Source: WHSW01 sp963759295 (lineage in GTDB: Bacteria; Actinomycetota; Thermoleophilia; Solirubrobacterales; 70-9). From it: DNA of 64,000 nucleotides. Location: contig CAVWYT010000003.1 of assembly GCA_963759295.1 (NCBI GenBank), forward strand, positions 62,001 through 126,000, written 5' to 3'. Each line of letters starts with the position of its first letter. Position 1 is the stretch's first letter. Under the pieces are notes generated by a model, which was not told where the DNA came from, did no database searches, and saw only the letters and a list, made by a program, of their open reading frames with translations. Positions 1 through 8,413 of the stretch are shown here, one piece after another. A program made the translations under genes and the position numbers.

Positions 1-515
1 CGGAGAACCAGCGCTCGGCCTCATGCAGGTCGCTGCCGCGGATGAGGAAGCTGCTCGTCTCGACCGTGGTGGTCCCATTCCTCCGCCTGCTCGAGCAGCC
101 GGGTGTGCTCGCGCGTCCACTCGGGCAGGTCGTCGATCGCCGCCAGGAGAGAGGCGAGGCCGGTCGAGAACTCCCCGTCGGTGCGGAAGAAGATGTAGTT
201 GCGGCTGGCGAGCGCTTGCGGGACGGGGAGGTCATCGGACTCGCGGCGAAGGAGCGGAACGATCCGCTTGTTCTTTGCGAGCGCGTGCTCGCACTCGCGG
301 CGACACTGCTCGGAGGCGAGGGCGTCGGGGGTGAGGACGAAGGCGAAGACGTCGGAGCCCTCGATCCCGAGCTCGATCTCACGGCGCCACTCGACCGCCG
401 GGCCGATGTCCTCGCGGTCGACCCATACGTCCTTGCGCCTCTCCTCGAGCGCTTCGCGCAGCCGCTCGACGAACTCCAGGTCGCGGCGCGAGTAGGAGAT
501 GAAGACGTCGGCCAC
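1..515 (-). CDS. TIR-domain protein, frameshifted and cut by left window edge
   Basis: Toll/interleukin-1 receptor (TIR) domain protein; bacterial TIR domains are often NAD-cleaving effectors or signalling modules. From the GTG start at 515 the protein opens with DVFISYSRRD, the TIR box 1, and residues 1 to about 140 form one TIR domain. S68-E-Q-C-R-R-E74 matches the region of the NADase glutamate. The open frame closes at 21 with a meaningless Arg/Pro tail. The alternative minus frame from about 58 to the edge reads SSFLIRGSDLHEAERWF, the usual continuation of TIR proteins into a WD40 or NACHT-type half. An indel near 50-58 is inferred, and the rest of the gene lies outside the window. Confidence 0.75.
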
Positions 516-558
516 CTCACGCCGTCCCGACGGCTACGCGCCTCGGGTTGAGGTCGCC

Positions 559-1314
559 GTGAGCCGCGTGGTGACCCCGCCGGCCCGGAGGTGCTGCTCC
601 TGCGTCGCCACCTGCGAATCGTCTCGCAAAACCACCCTGCTTGGGCTCAGTCCTGGCGCTCCCGGGTTCAGGGTCAGGCACTTCGGAGCCGGCAACATGG
701 GTCGCGGCATCGGCACGCGGCTGGTCGCCGGCGGCAACGACGTACTGGTGCTCGACAACGACCCCGAGCAGGCGAAGCAGCTCGCCGAGGAGCTCCGGAC
801 GAGCGCTGCCGGCGCAGCCACCGCCGAGGGGGGCGCCGCAGGGGAGCAGCTGCGTGGAGATGTCGTCGTGCTCGCGGTCTATTACGACGCTGCGCAGTCG
901 GCCGTCGACCGGTACGGAGACCAGCTCGAGGGCAAGGTGGTGATCGACATCACCAACCCCGTCAACGCCGAGACGTTCGATGGGCTGGTCACTCCCGCCG
1001 GCAGTTCGGCTGCCGAGGAGCTCGAGAAGAAGGCTCCCGACGGAGCGAAGCTGGTGAAGGCGTTCAACACGACCTTCGCGGGGACCCTGGTCGACGGCCG
1101 AGTCGACGATACGCCGCTCGACGTGCTGATCGCCGCCGACGACGAGCAGGCCAAGCGAACGGTGGCCGAGCTGGTCACCGGAAGCGGCCTGAACGCGATC
1201 GATGCGGGGCCGCTGAGGCGTGCCCGAGAGCTGGAGGCGCTCGGGTTCCTGCACATGACCCTGCAGGACGCGCTGGGCACCGGCTATGGCAGCGCGGTGA
1301 AATTCATCGGCTGA
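559..1314 (+). CDS. NADPH-dependent F420 reductase family protein
   Basis: Rossmann-fold protein of the F420-dependent NADP oxidoreductase family, which transfers hydride between reduced coenzyme F420 and NADP. The dinucleotide motif GAGNMGRGIG is followed by the family blocks VVIDITNP and LVKAFNTTFAGTL. The C-terminal part (LEALGFLHMTLQ) is also typical. The start is uncertain. The frame is open from 499, but that start overlaps the divergent TIR gene. The first beta strand reads FRVRHFGAG with no ATG near it, so GTG 559 was chosen. The true start may be 499, 568 or 571, or there may be an N-terminal indel. The enzyme implies F420 use, consistent with the deazaflavin-dependent protein at 27.8 kb. 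Confidence 0.8.
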   Translation: MSRVVTPPARRCCSCVATCESSRKTTLLGLSPGAPGFRVRHFGAGNMGRGIGTRLVAGGNDVLVLDNDPEQAKQLAEELRTSAAGAATAEGGAAGEQLRGDVVVLAVYYDAAQSAVDRYGDQLEGKVVIDITNPVNAETFDGLVTPAGSSAAEELEKKAPDGAKLVKAFNTTFAGTLVDGRVDDTPLDVLIAADDEQAKRTVAELVTGSGLNAIDAGPLRRARELEALGFLHMTLQDALGTGYGSAVKFIG

Positions 1315-1329
1315 CCCCGGACGCGGGGG

Positions 1330-1629
1330 CTATGCGGCCTCCGACTCGTCCTCGTAATAGCCGATCCCGAGCCGCTCCTGGAGCTCGTCGTGATAGATGC
1401 GGGCGGCGCTGTGCTCGCGCGCGAGCAGCTCCCCCGCGGCCGCGGCCGCGCCGGCGAACGCTCCCGCGGGCGAGTCGGCACTCGCCGACGCGATCAGATC
1501 GTCGCGCTCGAACGAGGCCTGGGCGAGGTAGTACGGGCTGCTCCCCTCATCCTGGAGCGCGATCTCAACGACGATCCGGCAGAAGCGGCCTGCCCGAAAG
1601 TCCTCGACGTTGGTTCGCTCGCGGGACAT
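1330..1629 (-). CDS. conserved hypothetical protein, 99 aa
   Basis: Small soluble protein that I cannot assign to a named family. ATG at 1629 was chosen because AGGAGG lies 5 bases upstream, whereas the longer open frame to 1779 begins in low-quality Arg/Pro sequence. The protein starts MSRERTNVEDF, has a beta-rich middle (FCRIVVEIALQ, YYLAQASFERDD), an alanine/glycine-rich stretch and an acidic C-terminus. It has no signal peptide or membrane segment. It is convergent with the F420 reductase gene, 15 bases away. Confidence 0.6.
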   Translation of the reverse strand: MSRERTNVEDFRAGRFCRIVVEIALQDEGSSPYYLAQASFERDDLIASASADSPAGAFAGAAAAAGELLAREHSAARIYHDELQERLGIGYYEDESEAA

Positions 1630-1796
1630 CCACACCTCCTGATCGTGGTCCTCGGTCAGCGAGGCCACGGTAGAGCGCCGCGGGGACGGACTCGAGCGAT
1701 TCCATTGACGCAGACCTGCCCGCCATAGCTGATTTGCGCCCCGCTGGCCGGGTAGCCCTCCTGCGCAGGGACCCAGCAAGGCGGAAGGAGAGAGGA

Positions 1797-2465
1797 ATGT
1801 CCACGTACCAGGTTGCGCGCCAGCGGGACGCTTACGGGGGGATCAACTGGGGAGCCGCGTTCTTCGGCTGGCTGGTTGCGGTCGGCATCGGCGCCCTGCT
1901 GACGGCGTTCGTGAGCGCGGCCGGCGCCGCGATCGCCTTCTCGGAGTTGGACACGGTCGGCGAGGCGGTCTCGAGCGCCGACACGATCGGGATCGTCGGT
2001 GGAATCTGCTTGATCGTGATCGCGCTGATCGCGTACTTCGCCGGCGGCTACGTCGCCGGACGGATGTCGCGCTTCGACGGCGCGCGCCAGGGAATCGCCG
2101 TCTGGGTGTGGAGCATCGTGATCACGATCGTGCTCGCTCTGCTCGGGGCGATCGCCGGCTCCGAGTACAACCTGCTCGGCTCGATCGACCTGCCCCGGAT
2201 CCCGGTCGACGAGGGTGACCTGACCGCCGGCGGCGTGATCGTCCTGGTCCTGGTGCTCGTCGGCACGCTGCTCGCCGCGATCGCCGGCGGCAAGTCCGGG
2301 GAGCGCTATCACCGCCGCGTCGACGAGGCGGGCTACATCGACGAGTCGCGTGCACGCGACAACGGCGACCGCGAGCGCGCCCTCGACCTCGACCGTGATC
2401 GGGTCGACGATCGCGCGCGGGCTCGACGACGGCGGCAGGGCGAACGGGCCAATTCCCCTCGCTAG
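1797..2465 (+). CDS. four-helix membrane protein, YrzE/TIGR04086-like
   Basis: Integral membrane protein of about 222 residues with four predicted transmembrane segments: roughly residues 17-45, 65-90, 101-125 and 150-172. A charged cytoplasmic tail rich in Arg and Asp follows. The opening (GGINWGAAFFGWLVAVG) resembles YrzE/TIGR04086-type membrane proteins of unknown function. ATG 1797 was chosen over the upstream in-frame start because GGAAGGAGAGAGGA precedes it. The tail after residue 180 is almost all charged and probably disordered. Function is unknown. Confidence 0.7.
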   Translation: MSTYQVARQRDAYGGINWGAAFFGWLVAVGIGALLTAFVSAAGAAIAFSELDTVGEAVSSADTIGIVGGICLIVIALIAYFAGGYVAGRMSRFDGARQGIAVWVWSIVITIVLALLGAIAGSEYNLLGSIDLPRIPVDEGDLTAGGVIVLVLVLVGTLLAAIAGGKSGERYHRRVDEAGYIDESRARDNGDRERALDLDRDRVDDRARARRRRQGERANSPR

Positions 2466-2520
2466 CGAGAGGCGGCCCCGGCGCGCGGTCGCCGGCGGCC
2501 GCGCGCCGTAAGATGGCGGC

Positions 2521-2856
2521 GTGGCGACGGAGCGCGAGGAGCGGGTGGCCCGGAACGAGGCGATGTTTCGCGTCGCAAACGAGCGCACGACCGACTGGGA
2601 GGAGCGCCACGCAGGCGACGCGGTCGAGCGGTACTTCTGCGAGTGCGCGAACCTCGAATGCCGCGAGAAGGTGCGTCTGCGCAAGGCCGACTACGAGCGG
2701 GTCCGGTCGGACTCGCGTCGCTTCGTGGTCGTCCCGGGTCACGAGCTGGCGGATGTGGAGACGGTGATCGAGCGATCCGAGGGCTGGGCGATCCTCGAGA
2801 AGGCGCCCGAGGTGACCGGCATCGTCGAGGAGCTCGACCCGCGCCGCGATCGCTGA
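2521..2856 (+). CDS. conserved small actinobacterial protein with paired cysteines
   Basis: A 111-residue soluble protein starting at GTG 2521. The core FCECANLECREKVRL has three cysteines, followed by YERVRSDSRRFVVVPGHE. I remember this pattern from many small uncharacterised actinobacterial proteins, where the Cys cluster may bind a metal; that is inference. There is no signal peptide or membrane segment. It stands alone between the membrane protein gene and the convergent aminotransferase gene. No clear ribosome binding site precedes the start, so a leaderless or short-leader transcript is possible. Confidence 0.65.
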   Translation: MATEREERVARNEAMFRVANERTTDWEERHAGDAVERYFCECANLECREKVRLRKADYERVRSDSRRFVVVPGHELADVETVIERSEGWAILEKAPEVTGIVEELDPRRDR

Positions 2857-2881
2857 GCCAGGGCCCGACCCACCGACGTGC

Positions 2882-4105
2882 TCAAAGCTCCGCGAGCACG
2901 AGATTGACCCGCTCGAGCAGCCAATCCAGCTCGTCGGCGGTCGTCGTCAATGGGGGGGCGAAGCGAATCGCGGGCTCCTGCGCCTCCTTGGCAAGGACAC
3001 CGGCCGCCAGCAGCCGCTTGCACGCGCTCCTCGCGGTCGCAGAGCCGGCGTGGATGTCGACTCCGATCCAGAGCCCGCGCTGGCGGATCTCAGCGACCGA
3101 AGGGTGCGACGCCGCTTGCACGGAGCGAAGGAATCGCGAGCCGAGGTCGGTCGCGTTTCGCTCCAGCGACCCGTCGACCAGCAGATCGAGCGCCTCGAGC
3201 GCGACGGCGCACGCGAGCGGGTTGCCGCCGAAGGTGCTGCCGTGCTGGCCGGGCCTGAACAGGCCAAGGACATCGTCGGAGCCGACGACCGCGGAGATCG
3301 GGACGATCCCGCCGCCGAGCGCCTTGCCGAGGAGCAACAGGTCGGGGCTGACCCCCTCGTGATCGCACGCGAACATCCGCCCCGTGCGACCCAGCCCCGA
3401 CTGGATCTCGTCGGCGATCATGAGCACGTTCGCCTGCGAGCAGAGCGCTCGAGCTCCGCGGAGATAGCCGGCGGGCGGCAGGATGACGCCGGCCTCGCCC
3501 TGGATCGGCTCGACGAGGAACGCCACCGTTTCGTCGTCCAGGGCGGCCTCCAGTGCCGCCAGGTCGCCGAACGGGACGGTTTCGAACCCGGGCGTGTACG
3601 GCCCGAAGCTCGAACGTGCCGCCGGGTCGTCGGAGAAGGAGATGATCGTCGTCGTGCGTCCGTGAAAGTTCCCCCGGCAGACGACGATCTTCGCTCTGCC
3701 CGGCGCGACCCCCTTGACCTCATAACCCCACTTGCGTGCCGCCTTGATCGCGGTTTCGACGGCCTCGGCACCGGTGTTCATCGGCAGGACTCGTTGCTTT
3801 GAGCACACCTCGGCCAGGCGGCGACAGAGCTCCCCGAGGCGGTCGTTGTGGTAAGCGCGGCTCGTGAGGGTGAGCCGATCGAGCTGATCATGCGCGGCCG
3901 CGAGCAGGCGCGGGTTGCGGTGACCGAAGTTGAGCGCCGAGTAGGCGGCCACAGCGTCGAAATAGCGTCGTCCGTCGATCGCCTCGACCCATGAGCCCTC
4001 GCCATGGCCGATGACCACCGGAAGCGGGTCGTAGTTGCGGACGCCGTACTCGTCCTCGAGACGCGCCGGATTTCCGGCCTGGCTCAAACTGGGAGTCGCC
4101 TCCAC
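2882..4105 (-). CDS. rocD: ornithine aminotransferase-like class III PLP aminotransferase
   Basis: Fold-type I, class III pyridoxal-phosphate aminotransferase of about 407 residues, closest in pattern to ornithine-oxo-acid transaminase (ornithine plus 2-oxoglutarate to glutamate semialdehyde plus glutamate). Visible landmarks are RNYDPLPVVI near the N-terminus, NTGAEAVETAIK, GNFHGRTTT, VEPIQGEAGV, the cofactor aspartate in IADEIQSGLGRTG, the Schiff-base lysine in LLGKALGGG, and the phosphate-binding HGSTFGGNPLA. The frame stays open to 4435, but the extra N-terminus is basic low-complexity sequence. GTG 4105, with GGAGGGG about 10 bases upstream, gives the normal family length. Other class III substrates (acetylornithine, GABA) cannot be excluded. 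Confidence 0.85.
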   Translation of the reverse strand: MEATPSLSQAGNPARLEDEYGVRNYDPLPVVIGHGEGSWVEAIDGRRYFDAVAAYSALNFGHRNPRLLAAAHDQLDRLTLTSRAYHNDRLGELCRRLAEVCSKQRVLPMNTGAEAVETAIKAARKWGYEVKGVAPGRAKIVVCRGNFHGRTTTIISFSDDPAARSSFGPYTPGFETVPFGDLAALEAALDDETVAFLVEPIQGEAGVILPPAGYLRGARALCSQANVLMIADEIQSGLGRTGRMFACDHEGVSPDLLLLGKALGGGIVPISAVVGSDDVLGLFRPGQHGSTFGGNPLACAVALEALDLLVDGSLERNATDLGSRFLRSVQAASHPSVAEIRQRGLWIGVDIHAGSATARSACKRLLAAGVLAKEAQEPAIRFAPPLTTTADELDWLLERVNLVLAEL

Positions 4106-4246
4106 GGTTGCGCACCCCTCCGTGTCGGTTGCTTGGTCAGCATCTTCGCGTAATGCCGCGCGAGCCGCCTGGATCGGTTTCGGGCCCGGCCGGCGGGTAG
4201 CCGGTGGGTGCATGATTCGGCGCCGACGCTGAGGAGGAAGCAGACG

Positions 4247-4579
4247 ATGTCTTCGATCGGGACCCTTTGGACCCGCGGGCGGGCTGTCCCCTGGGCCCTG
4301 CTCTGGGAAATCGGACGGTCGCTGTGGCAGAACGCGCGCGATCGTGTAGACGAGACGCTCAGCCCAAGGGAGCGTGAGGACTTCGCCCGCATCGTCCGCC
4401 AGGGCCGAGGCCGTCCGTGGAATCTGAGCAGCCAAGAGCGCGGTCGCCTCTCGACTCTCGTGAAGAAGGCCGCAACCGGAGACAGCGACAGCAGCTGGGA
4501 CGAGGTCGGGCGATCGCTGCTGACCCTACTTCCTCCTCGGCTTCTGCCGTCGATCTGGCAGAGACGCTTGCGGAGTTGA
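4247..4579 (+). CDS. conserved hypothetical protein, 110 aa
   Basis: Small, basic, helix-rich soluble protein. ATG 4247 was chosen because GAGGAGGAAG lies 6-12 bases upstream. The core (GRSLWQNARDRVDETLSP, then DFARIVRQGRGRPWNLSS and LVKKAATG) looks like a short helical domain of a type recurring in actinobacterial genomes without assigned function. It is transcribed divergently from the aminotransferase gene, so the 141-base gap from 4106 to 4246 should hold both promoters. It is convergent with the phosphatase gene. Confidence 0.55.
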   Translation: MSSIGTLWTRGRAVPWALLWEIGRSLWQNARDRVDETLSPREREDFARIVRQGRGRPWNLSSQERGRLSTLVKKAATGDSDSSWDEVGRSLLTLLPPRLLPSIWQRRLRS

Positions 4580-4610
4580 GTTTCGCGAATAGGGAGCGTC
4601 AGGGGTCCGC

Positions 4611-6257
4611 TCAGGCGATTCTGCGCTCGAACGCGGTCTCGAGCCGCGCTCCCTCGTCCTCGGGATTGCGGACGGTCTTGGAGATCGTCAGGCTCGCCTC
4701 TCGTCCCTCGAGGCTCAGGGTCGCGATCTGGTTGTCGAAGTACGGGCCGCCGGCGAAGCGCCACCGGATGTCGGGATCCGCGACCCCCGCGGCGCGGGCG
4801 AGGGCGCGGACGAGGGCTCGGGCCGGCCGCGAGAGCGCGATCCGCACCGCGCGGCGCTCGTGGGCGTCCAGCGCCTTGCGGAAGGGAGAGCAGACCGCCT
4901 GGTAGACGGCGCTGCTCACGTTCGCATCTCGGCGGAACGCCACCTCGGCGAGGTAGGCGTGGTGAACGTCACCGGAGAGGATGCCGATCGACGCCGGCGG
5001 TCGGCCGCGCCCGCCGGAGCCGATCTCCTCGAGCAGCGCCGTGAGCTGCATGAACGACCGCTGAAAGGCGGGCCAGTGATCGCAGTCGAGCGCGCGCCGC
5101 AACCGCTCGCCGCGATTCGCCGCCGCCGTTCCCCAGCGGCCGTTGCAGACGGCCTCGTTCCAGGCCTCCAGGTAATGCAGGCCGGGCGCCAGCAGGTAGG
5201 GATCCGAGGTCGCGATCAGCAGGTGATCGAAGTCGCCTCGCGCCTTGTCCCGGATCCACTCCCACTCGTTGTCGTCGAAGATCGAGCGTCGATCCTCCTC
5301 CAGCACGCGCCCCGTGCGTACGTCCATCACGATCAGCCGCGTGGAGCCGAGATCGCGGTAGTAGCTCCACCGCTTGCCCTCTCGCTCACGGTCGTCCTTG
5401 GCGGCGAACTCGCGCAGCATCGGACCGGCGTCGTCGGACCGGCGAACCCTCCGATAGAGGTCGTTTCGTTCCAGCTCCTGAGGCGACAGGTTGCCGATGA
5501 ACTGGTAGATCCAGTACGTCATCAGCCCGCTGGTCACGCGCTCCTGCCACCACGGCAGCCGGCGCATGTCCTCGACCCATGAGCGGGAGATGTTCCAGTC
5601 GTCGTGCATATCGTGGTCGTCGATCACCATCGCGATCGAGACGGTCGAGAACAGCCACCGGATCACGGGGTCGGCCCACGACTCCAAGTAGAGGCGCGTG
5701 TACTCCTCGAAGTCGGCCACCTCCTCCCCCGGAGGTCGGACCGTATCCCGTCTCGAGCGGATGAACTCGAGCGCGCGCGGCGAGACCTCGTCCGCATACA
5801 CCTGATCGCCGAGCAAAAGCACGAGCTCGGGCCAGCGGTCGGGCTCGGAGTCCAGCATCGAGAGCGCCAGCGTGTGAAGCGCGTCGAGCCCGCGGCCGCG
5901 TTCGTCCTCGTCCTTGGGCAGCGTGTAGGGAGGGTGATGCGGGAGGGCGGCGCGGCAGGAGCCGAAGATCAGGTCGATCCGGGCGTCCGGGTCAACGGTG
6001 CGGATGATGCTGGGGGGAAAGTCGGAGCCTTGCTCGGGCCAGCGGGGTTCGCCGTCGAGCGAGACCCCGTACTCGTAGGTCCGCCCCGGTTCGAGCCCGT
6101 CGATGCAGACCAATGCGTAGTGGTGGCCTTCGACGGCGAACGTGCGCGCGCGGTGGTCGAGGACCTCGACCTCGCTGGCGCCGTCGGTCTCCACCCAGAC
6201 GACGGCCTCCGTTTCGGAGACGTAGCGAAGGACGGGACCGAGAACCAGCTCAGCCAT
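4611..6257 (-). CDS. PhoD-like alkaline phosphatase/phosphodiesterase
   Basis: Metallophosphoesterase of the PhoD-like family, 548 residues. An N-terminal Fn3-like beta domain (residues 1 to about 90) precedes the catalytic domain. Metal-ligand motifs are DLIFGSCRAA (about residue 94), LLLGDQVYADE, VIDDHDMHDDWN and LSGDVHHAYLAE. No signal peptide or Tat motif is visible at the ATG start, unlike many secreted PhoD enzymes, so this copy looks cytoplasmic. The protein is intact and typical in length for the cytosolic branch. The substrate cannot be deduced; PhoD enzymes hydrolyse phosphate mono- and diesters. Confidence 0.85.
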   Translation of the reverse strand: MAELVLGPVLRYVSETEAVVWVETDGASEVEVLDHRARTFAVEGHHYALVCIDGLEPGRTYEYGVSLDGEPRWPEQGSDFPPSIIRTVDPDARIDLIFGSCRAALPHHPPYTLPKDEDERGRGLDALHTLALSMLDSEPDRWPELVLLLGDQVYADEVSPRALEFIRSRRDTVRPPGEEVADFEEYTRLYLESWADPVIRWLFSTVSIAMVIDDHDMHDDWNISRSWVEDMRRLPWWQERVTSGLMTYWIYQFIGNLSPQELERNDLYRRVRRSDDAGPMLREFAAKDDREREGKRWSYYRDLGSTRLIVMDVRTGRVLEEDRRSIFDDNEWEWIRDKARGDFDHLLIATSDPYLLAPGLHYLEAWNEAVCNGRWGTAAANRGERLRRALDCDHWPAFQRSFMQLTALLEEIGSGGRGRPPASIGILSGDVHHAYLAEVAFRRDANVSSAVYQAVCSPFRKALDAHERRAVRIALSRPARALVRALARAAGVADPDIRWRFAGGPYFDNQIATLSLEGREASLTISKTVRNPEDEGARLETAFERRIA

Positions 6258-6365
6258 GTGCGGAGACGTCGATCGAAGGCATCGGCGAAGATCCTAAGCA
6301 TCCGATCGCAGCGTGGGCGCCCCGGCCGCCGGCCGGGCGGACCTCGGACGCGCCTCGGCCGCCGC

Positions 6366-7217
6366 CTAGCCGCGACTGCGGTACAGGCGCGTGGTCAGCG
6401 GCGCGAACACCGCCGTCAGTGCGGCGGCCACGGCGAGCACGATGACGATGTCGGTGGCGTCGGCCGAGCCCTCCATGAGCCCGCGCGAGGCGTCGGCGAG
6501 GATGGAGATCGGGTTGACGTTGACGAACGCCTCGAGCCCGGCCGGCAGGGTGTCGGGGTCGACGAAGACGTTGCTGAGGAAGGTGAGCGGGAAGATGCTC
6601 ATGAAGCCGGCGTTCATGACCGCGTTCGGCGAGCGCAGCAGCAAGCCCATGGTGGTGAAGATCCAAGAGAGGCCGAACGCGAACACCACGACCAGCGCCA
6701 GCGCCGCGACCACGCCGGCGACGCCCGCGCCGGGCCGATAGCCGAGGATCAGGCCGAGGACGATGATCACCGTCCCGGCGAGCACGTAGCGGACGCTGTC
6801 GCCGAGCAGGGCGCCGACGAGCGGCGCCGGGCGCCAGATCGGCAGCGAGCGGAAGCGGTCGACCACACCCCGGGTGAGGTCGGTGTTGAGCGCGACCCCC
6901 GAGTACACGGTGGTGAACAGCACCGACATCACCAGGATCCCGGGGAGGATGTAGTCGAGGTATGCACCGGTCGAGCCTGCGATCGCGCCGCCGAACAGGT
7001 AGGTGAACATGAGCACGAACATCACCGGCGTGATCGTCACGTCGAGCAGCTGCTCCGGGACGTGCTTGACCTTGAGCATCCCGCGCCAGCCGAACGCCAG
7101 GGCCGCCGAGACCGCGCTCGCCCGCGGCGGACGGGGCGTGGAGGAGAGCGCCTTGCGAAGGCCCTCGGCCTCGGCGTCGGAGAGCGCGCGTGCCCGCGTC
7201 GTCGGGCTGGTGCTCAT
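6366..7217 (-). CDS. ABC-2 type transporter permease (DrrB-like)
   Basis: Permease of a drug/lipid exporter, 283 residues with six predicted membrane segments. A soluble N-terminal stretch of about 45 residues is followed by FVLMFTYLFGGAIAG. The ABC-2 signature region (TFLSNVFVDPDTLPAGLEAFVNVNPIS) lies near residues 195-225. The start ATG overlaps the stop of the upstream ATPase gene by 4 bases, so the two subunits are translationally coupled. The family (DrrB, daunorubicin resistance) moves hydrophobic compounds out of the cell; the cargo here is unknown. Confidence 0.88.
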   Translation of the reverse strand: MSTSPTTRARALSDAEAEGLRKALSSTPRPPRASAVSAALAFGWRGMLKVKHVPEQLLDVTITPVMFVLMFTYLFGGAIAGSTGAYLDYILPGILVMSVLFTTVYSGVALNTDLTRGVVDRFRSLPIWRPAPLVGALLGDSVRYVLAGTVIIVLGLILGYRPGAGVAGVVAALALVVVFAFGLSWIFTTMGLLLRSPNAVMNAGFMSIFPLTFLSNVFVDPDTLPAGLEAFVNVNPISILADASRGLMEGSADATDIVIVLAVAAALTAVFAPLTTRLYRSRG

Positions 7218-8215
7218 AGCGCGTGCTCCTCCTCGACCGGTGTCTCCTCCTCGGGAGTCCCTTGCTCGGCGGGATGTCCGGTCAGGGCCAGGAAAACCTC
7301 GTCCAGGCTTGGCTGGCCGACCGCGAAGTCGGCGATGCCGATGCCCGACCGGGTGAGCTCGCCCACGACCTGGACCGCGCGCTCGGGATTGGCGCAGGGC
7401 GCGGAGAGCGCGGCTGGATCTGGCTCGAGATGCACCGAATCGAAGGCGGTCGCCATCAGGCGCTCGGCCTCAGGGCGCTGCTCGGGATCGAGCAGGCGCA
7501 CCCGCAGGGCGCCCGAGCCGACGGAGGCCTTCAGCTGTCCGGGCGTTCCCTCGGCGATCACCTTGCCGTGATCGATCACCGCGATGCCCTCCGCCAGCTG
7601 GTCGGCCTCGTCGAGGTACTGGGTGCAGAGCAGGATCGTCGTCCCCTCGCCGGTGAGCGCGCGAATGATGTCCCAGACCTGGTTTCGCGAGCGCGGATCG
7701 AGGCCGGTCGTCGGCTCGTCGAGGAACATCACCTCCGGCGTGACGACGATGCTCGCGGCGATGTCGAGCCGCCGCCGCATGCCGCCGGAGTAGTTCTTCA
7801 CCAGCCGGCCGGCGGCGTCGGCGATCCCGAACGCCTCCAGCAGCTCGGCGGCACGGGCCTTCGCCTGGGTCCGCTTCAGCCCCAGCAGCAGCCCGATCAG
7901 GATCAGGTTCTCCCGCCCGGTCAGGTCCTCATCGACCGAGGCGAGCTGACCCGTGAGGCTGACCACTCCGCGCACCGCGTCCGCCTCGGTGACGATGTCA
8001 TGGCCGAGCACGCGCGCCTCCCCGGCGTCCGGGCGCAGCAGCGTGGCGAGCATCCGGATCGTCGTGGTCTTGCCGGCGCCATTGGGCCCGAGCACGCCGT
8101 AGACCGAGCCACGGCGCACCGCGAGGTCGACGCCGTCGACGGCTCGCGTCGCGCCGAAGTCCTTGACCAGGCCGGAGGCCTCGATCGCGAGGCCGGAAGT
8201 CGAATTCGTGCCCAT
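7214..8215 (-). CDS. ABC transporter ATP-binding protein (DrrA-like)
   Basis: ATPase subunit, 333 residues, partner of the downstream ABC-2 permease. Walker A is GPNGAGKTTT (about residues 38-47), the signature is NYSGGMRRR, and Walker B is VMFLDEPTTGLDP followed by the H-loop region of the DrrA class. The C-terminal 100 residues carry the DrrA-type regulatory extension ending in FAVGQPSLDEVFLALTG. Start is ATG 8215. A 198-base gap (8216-8413) separates it from the divergent secreted hydrolase gene and must hold promoters for both. Confidence 0.9.
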   Translation of the reverse strand: MGTNSTSGLAIEASGLVKDFGATRAVDGVDLAVRRGSVYGVLGPNGAGKTTTIRMLATLLRPDAGEARVLGHDIVTEADAVRGVVSLTGQLASVDEDLTGRENLILIGLLLGLKRTQAKARAAELLEAFGIADAAGRLVKNYSGGMRRRLDIAASIVVTPEVMFLDEPTTGLDPRSRNQVWDIIRALTGEGTTILLCTQYLDEADQLAEGIAVIDHGKVIAEGTPGQLKASVGSGALRVRLLDPEQRPEAERLMATAFDSVHLEPDPAALSAPCANPERAVQVVGELTRSGIGIADFAVGQPSLDEVFLALTGHPAEQGTPEEETPVEEEHAL

Positions 8216-8413
8216 TACCCCTAAGACCGCGCCGGGACGAAGAATTGATCGGCGCGCTCTTGACGATCATCTCACGCGCGCGCGCCGCAGCCGGTGCGGC
8301 TGGTCGGCATAACGGGGTTCGGCTGCCCGTACCCGCGGCCCGCGGCCCGCGGCCGATGCATCGAGATCATGGGTACGCTGGCCACCGGAAAGCAGGATGC
8401 TCAGAGTGGTCTC

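Noticed and set aside
5604..7571. 655-residue plus-strand frame across the PhoD and ABC permease genes
   Set aside because: It spans two well-supported minus-strand genes and reads as His/Arg/Glu-rich nonsense.
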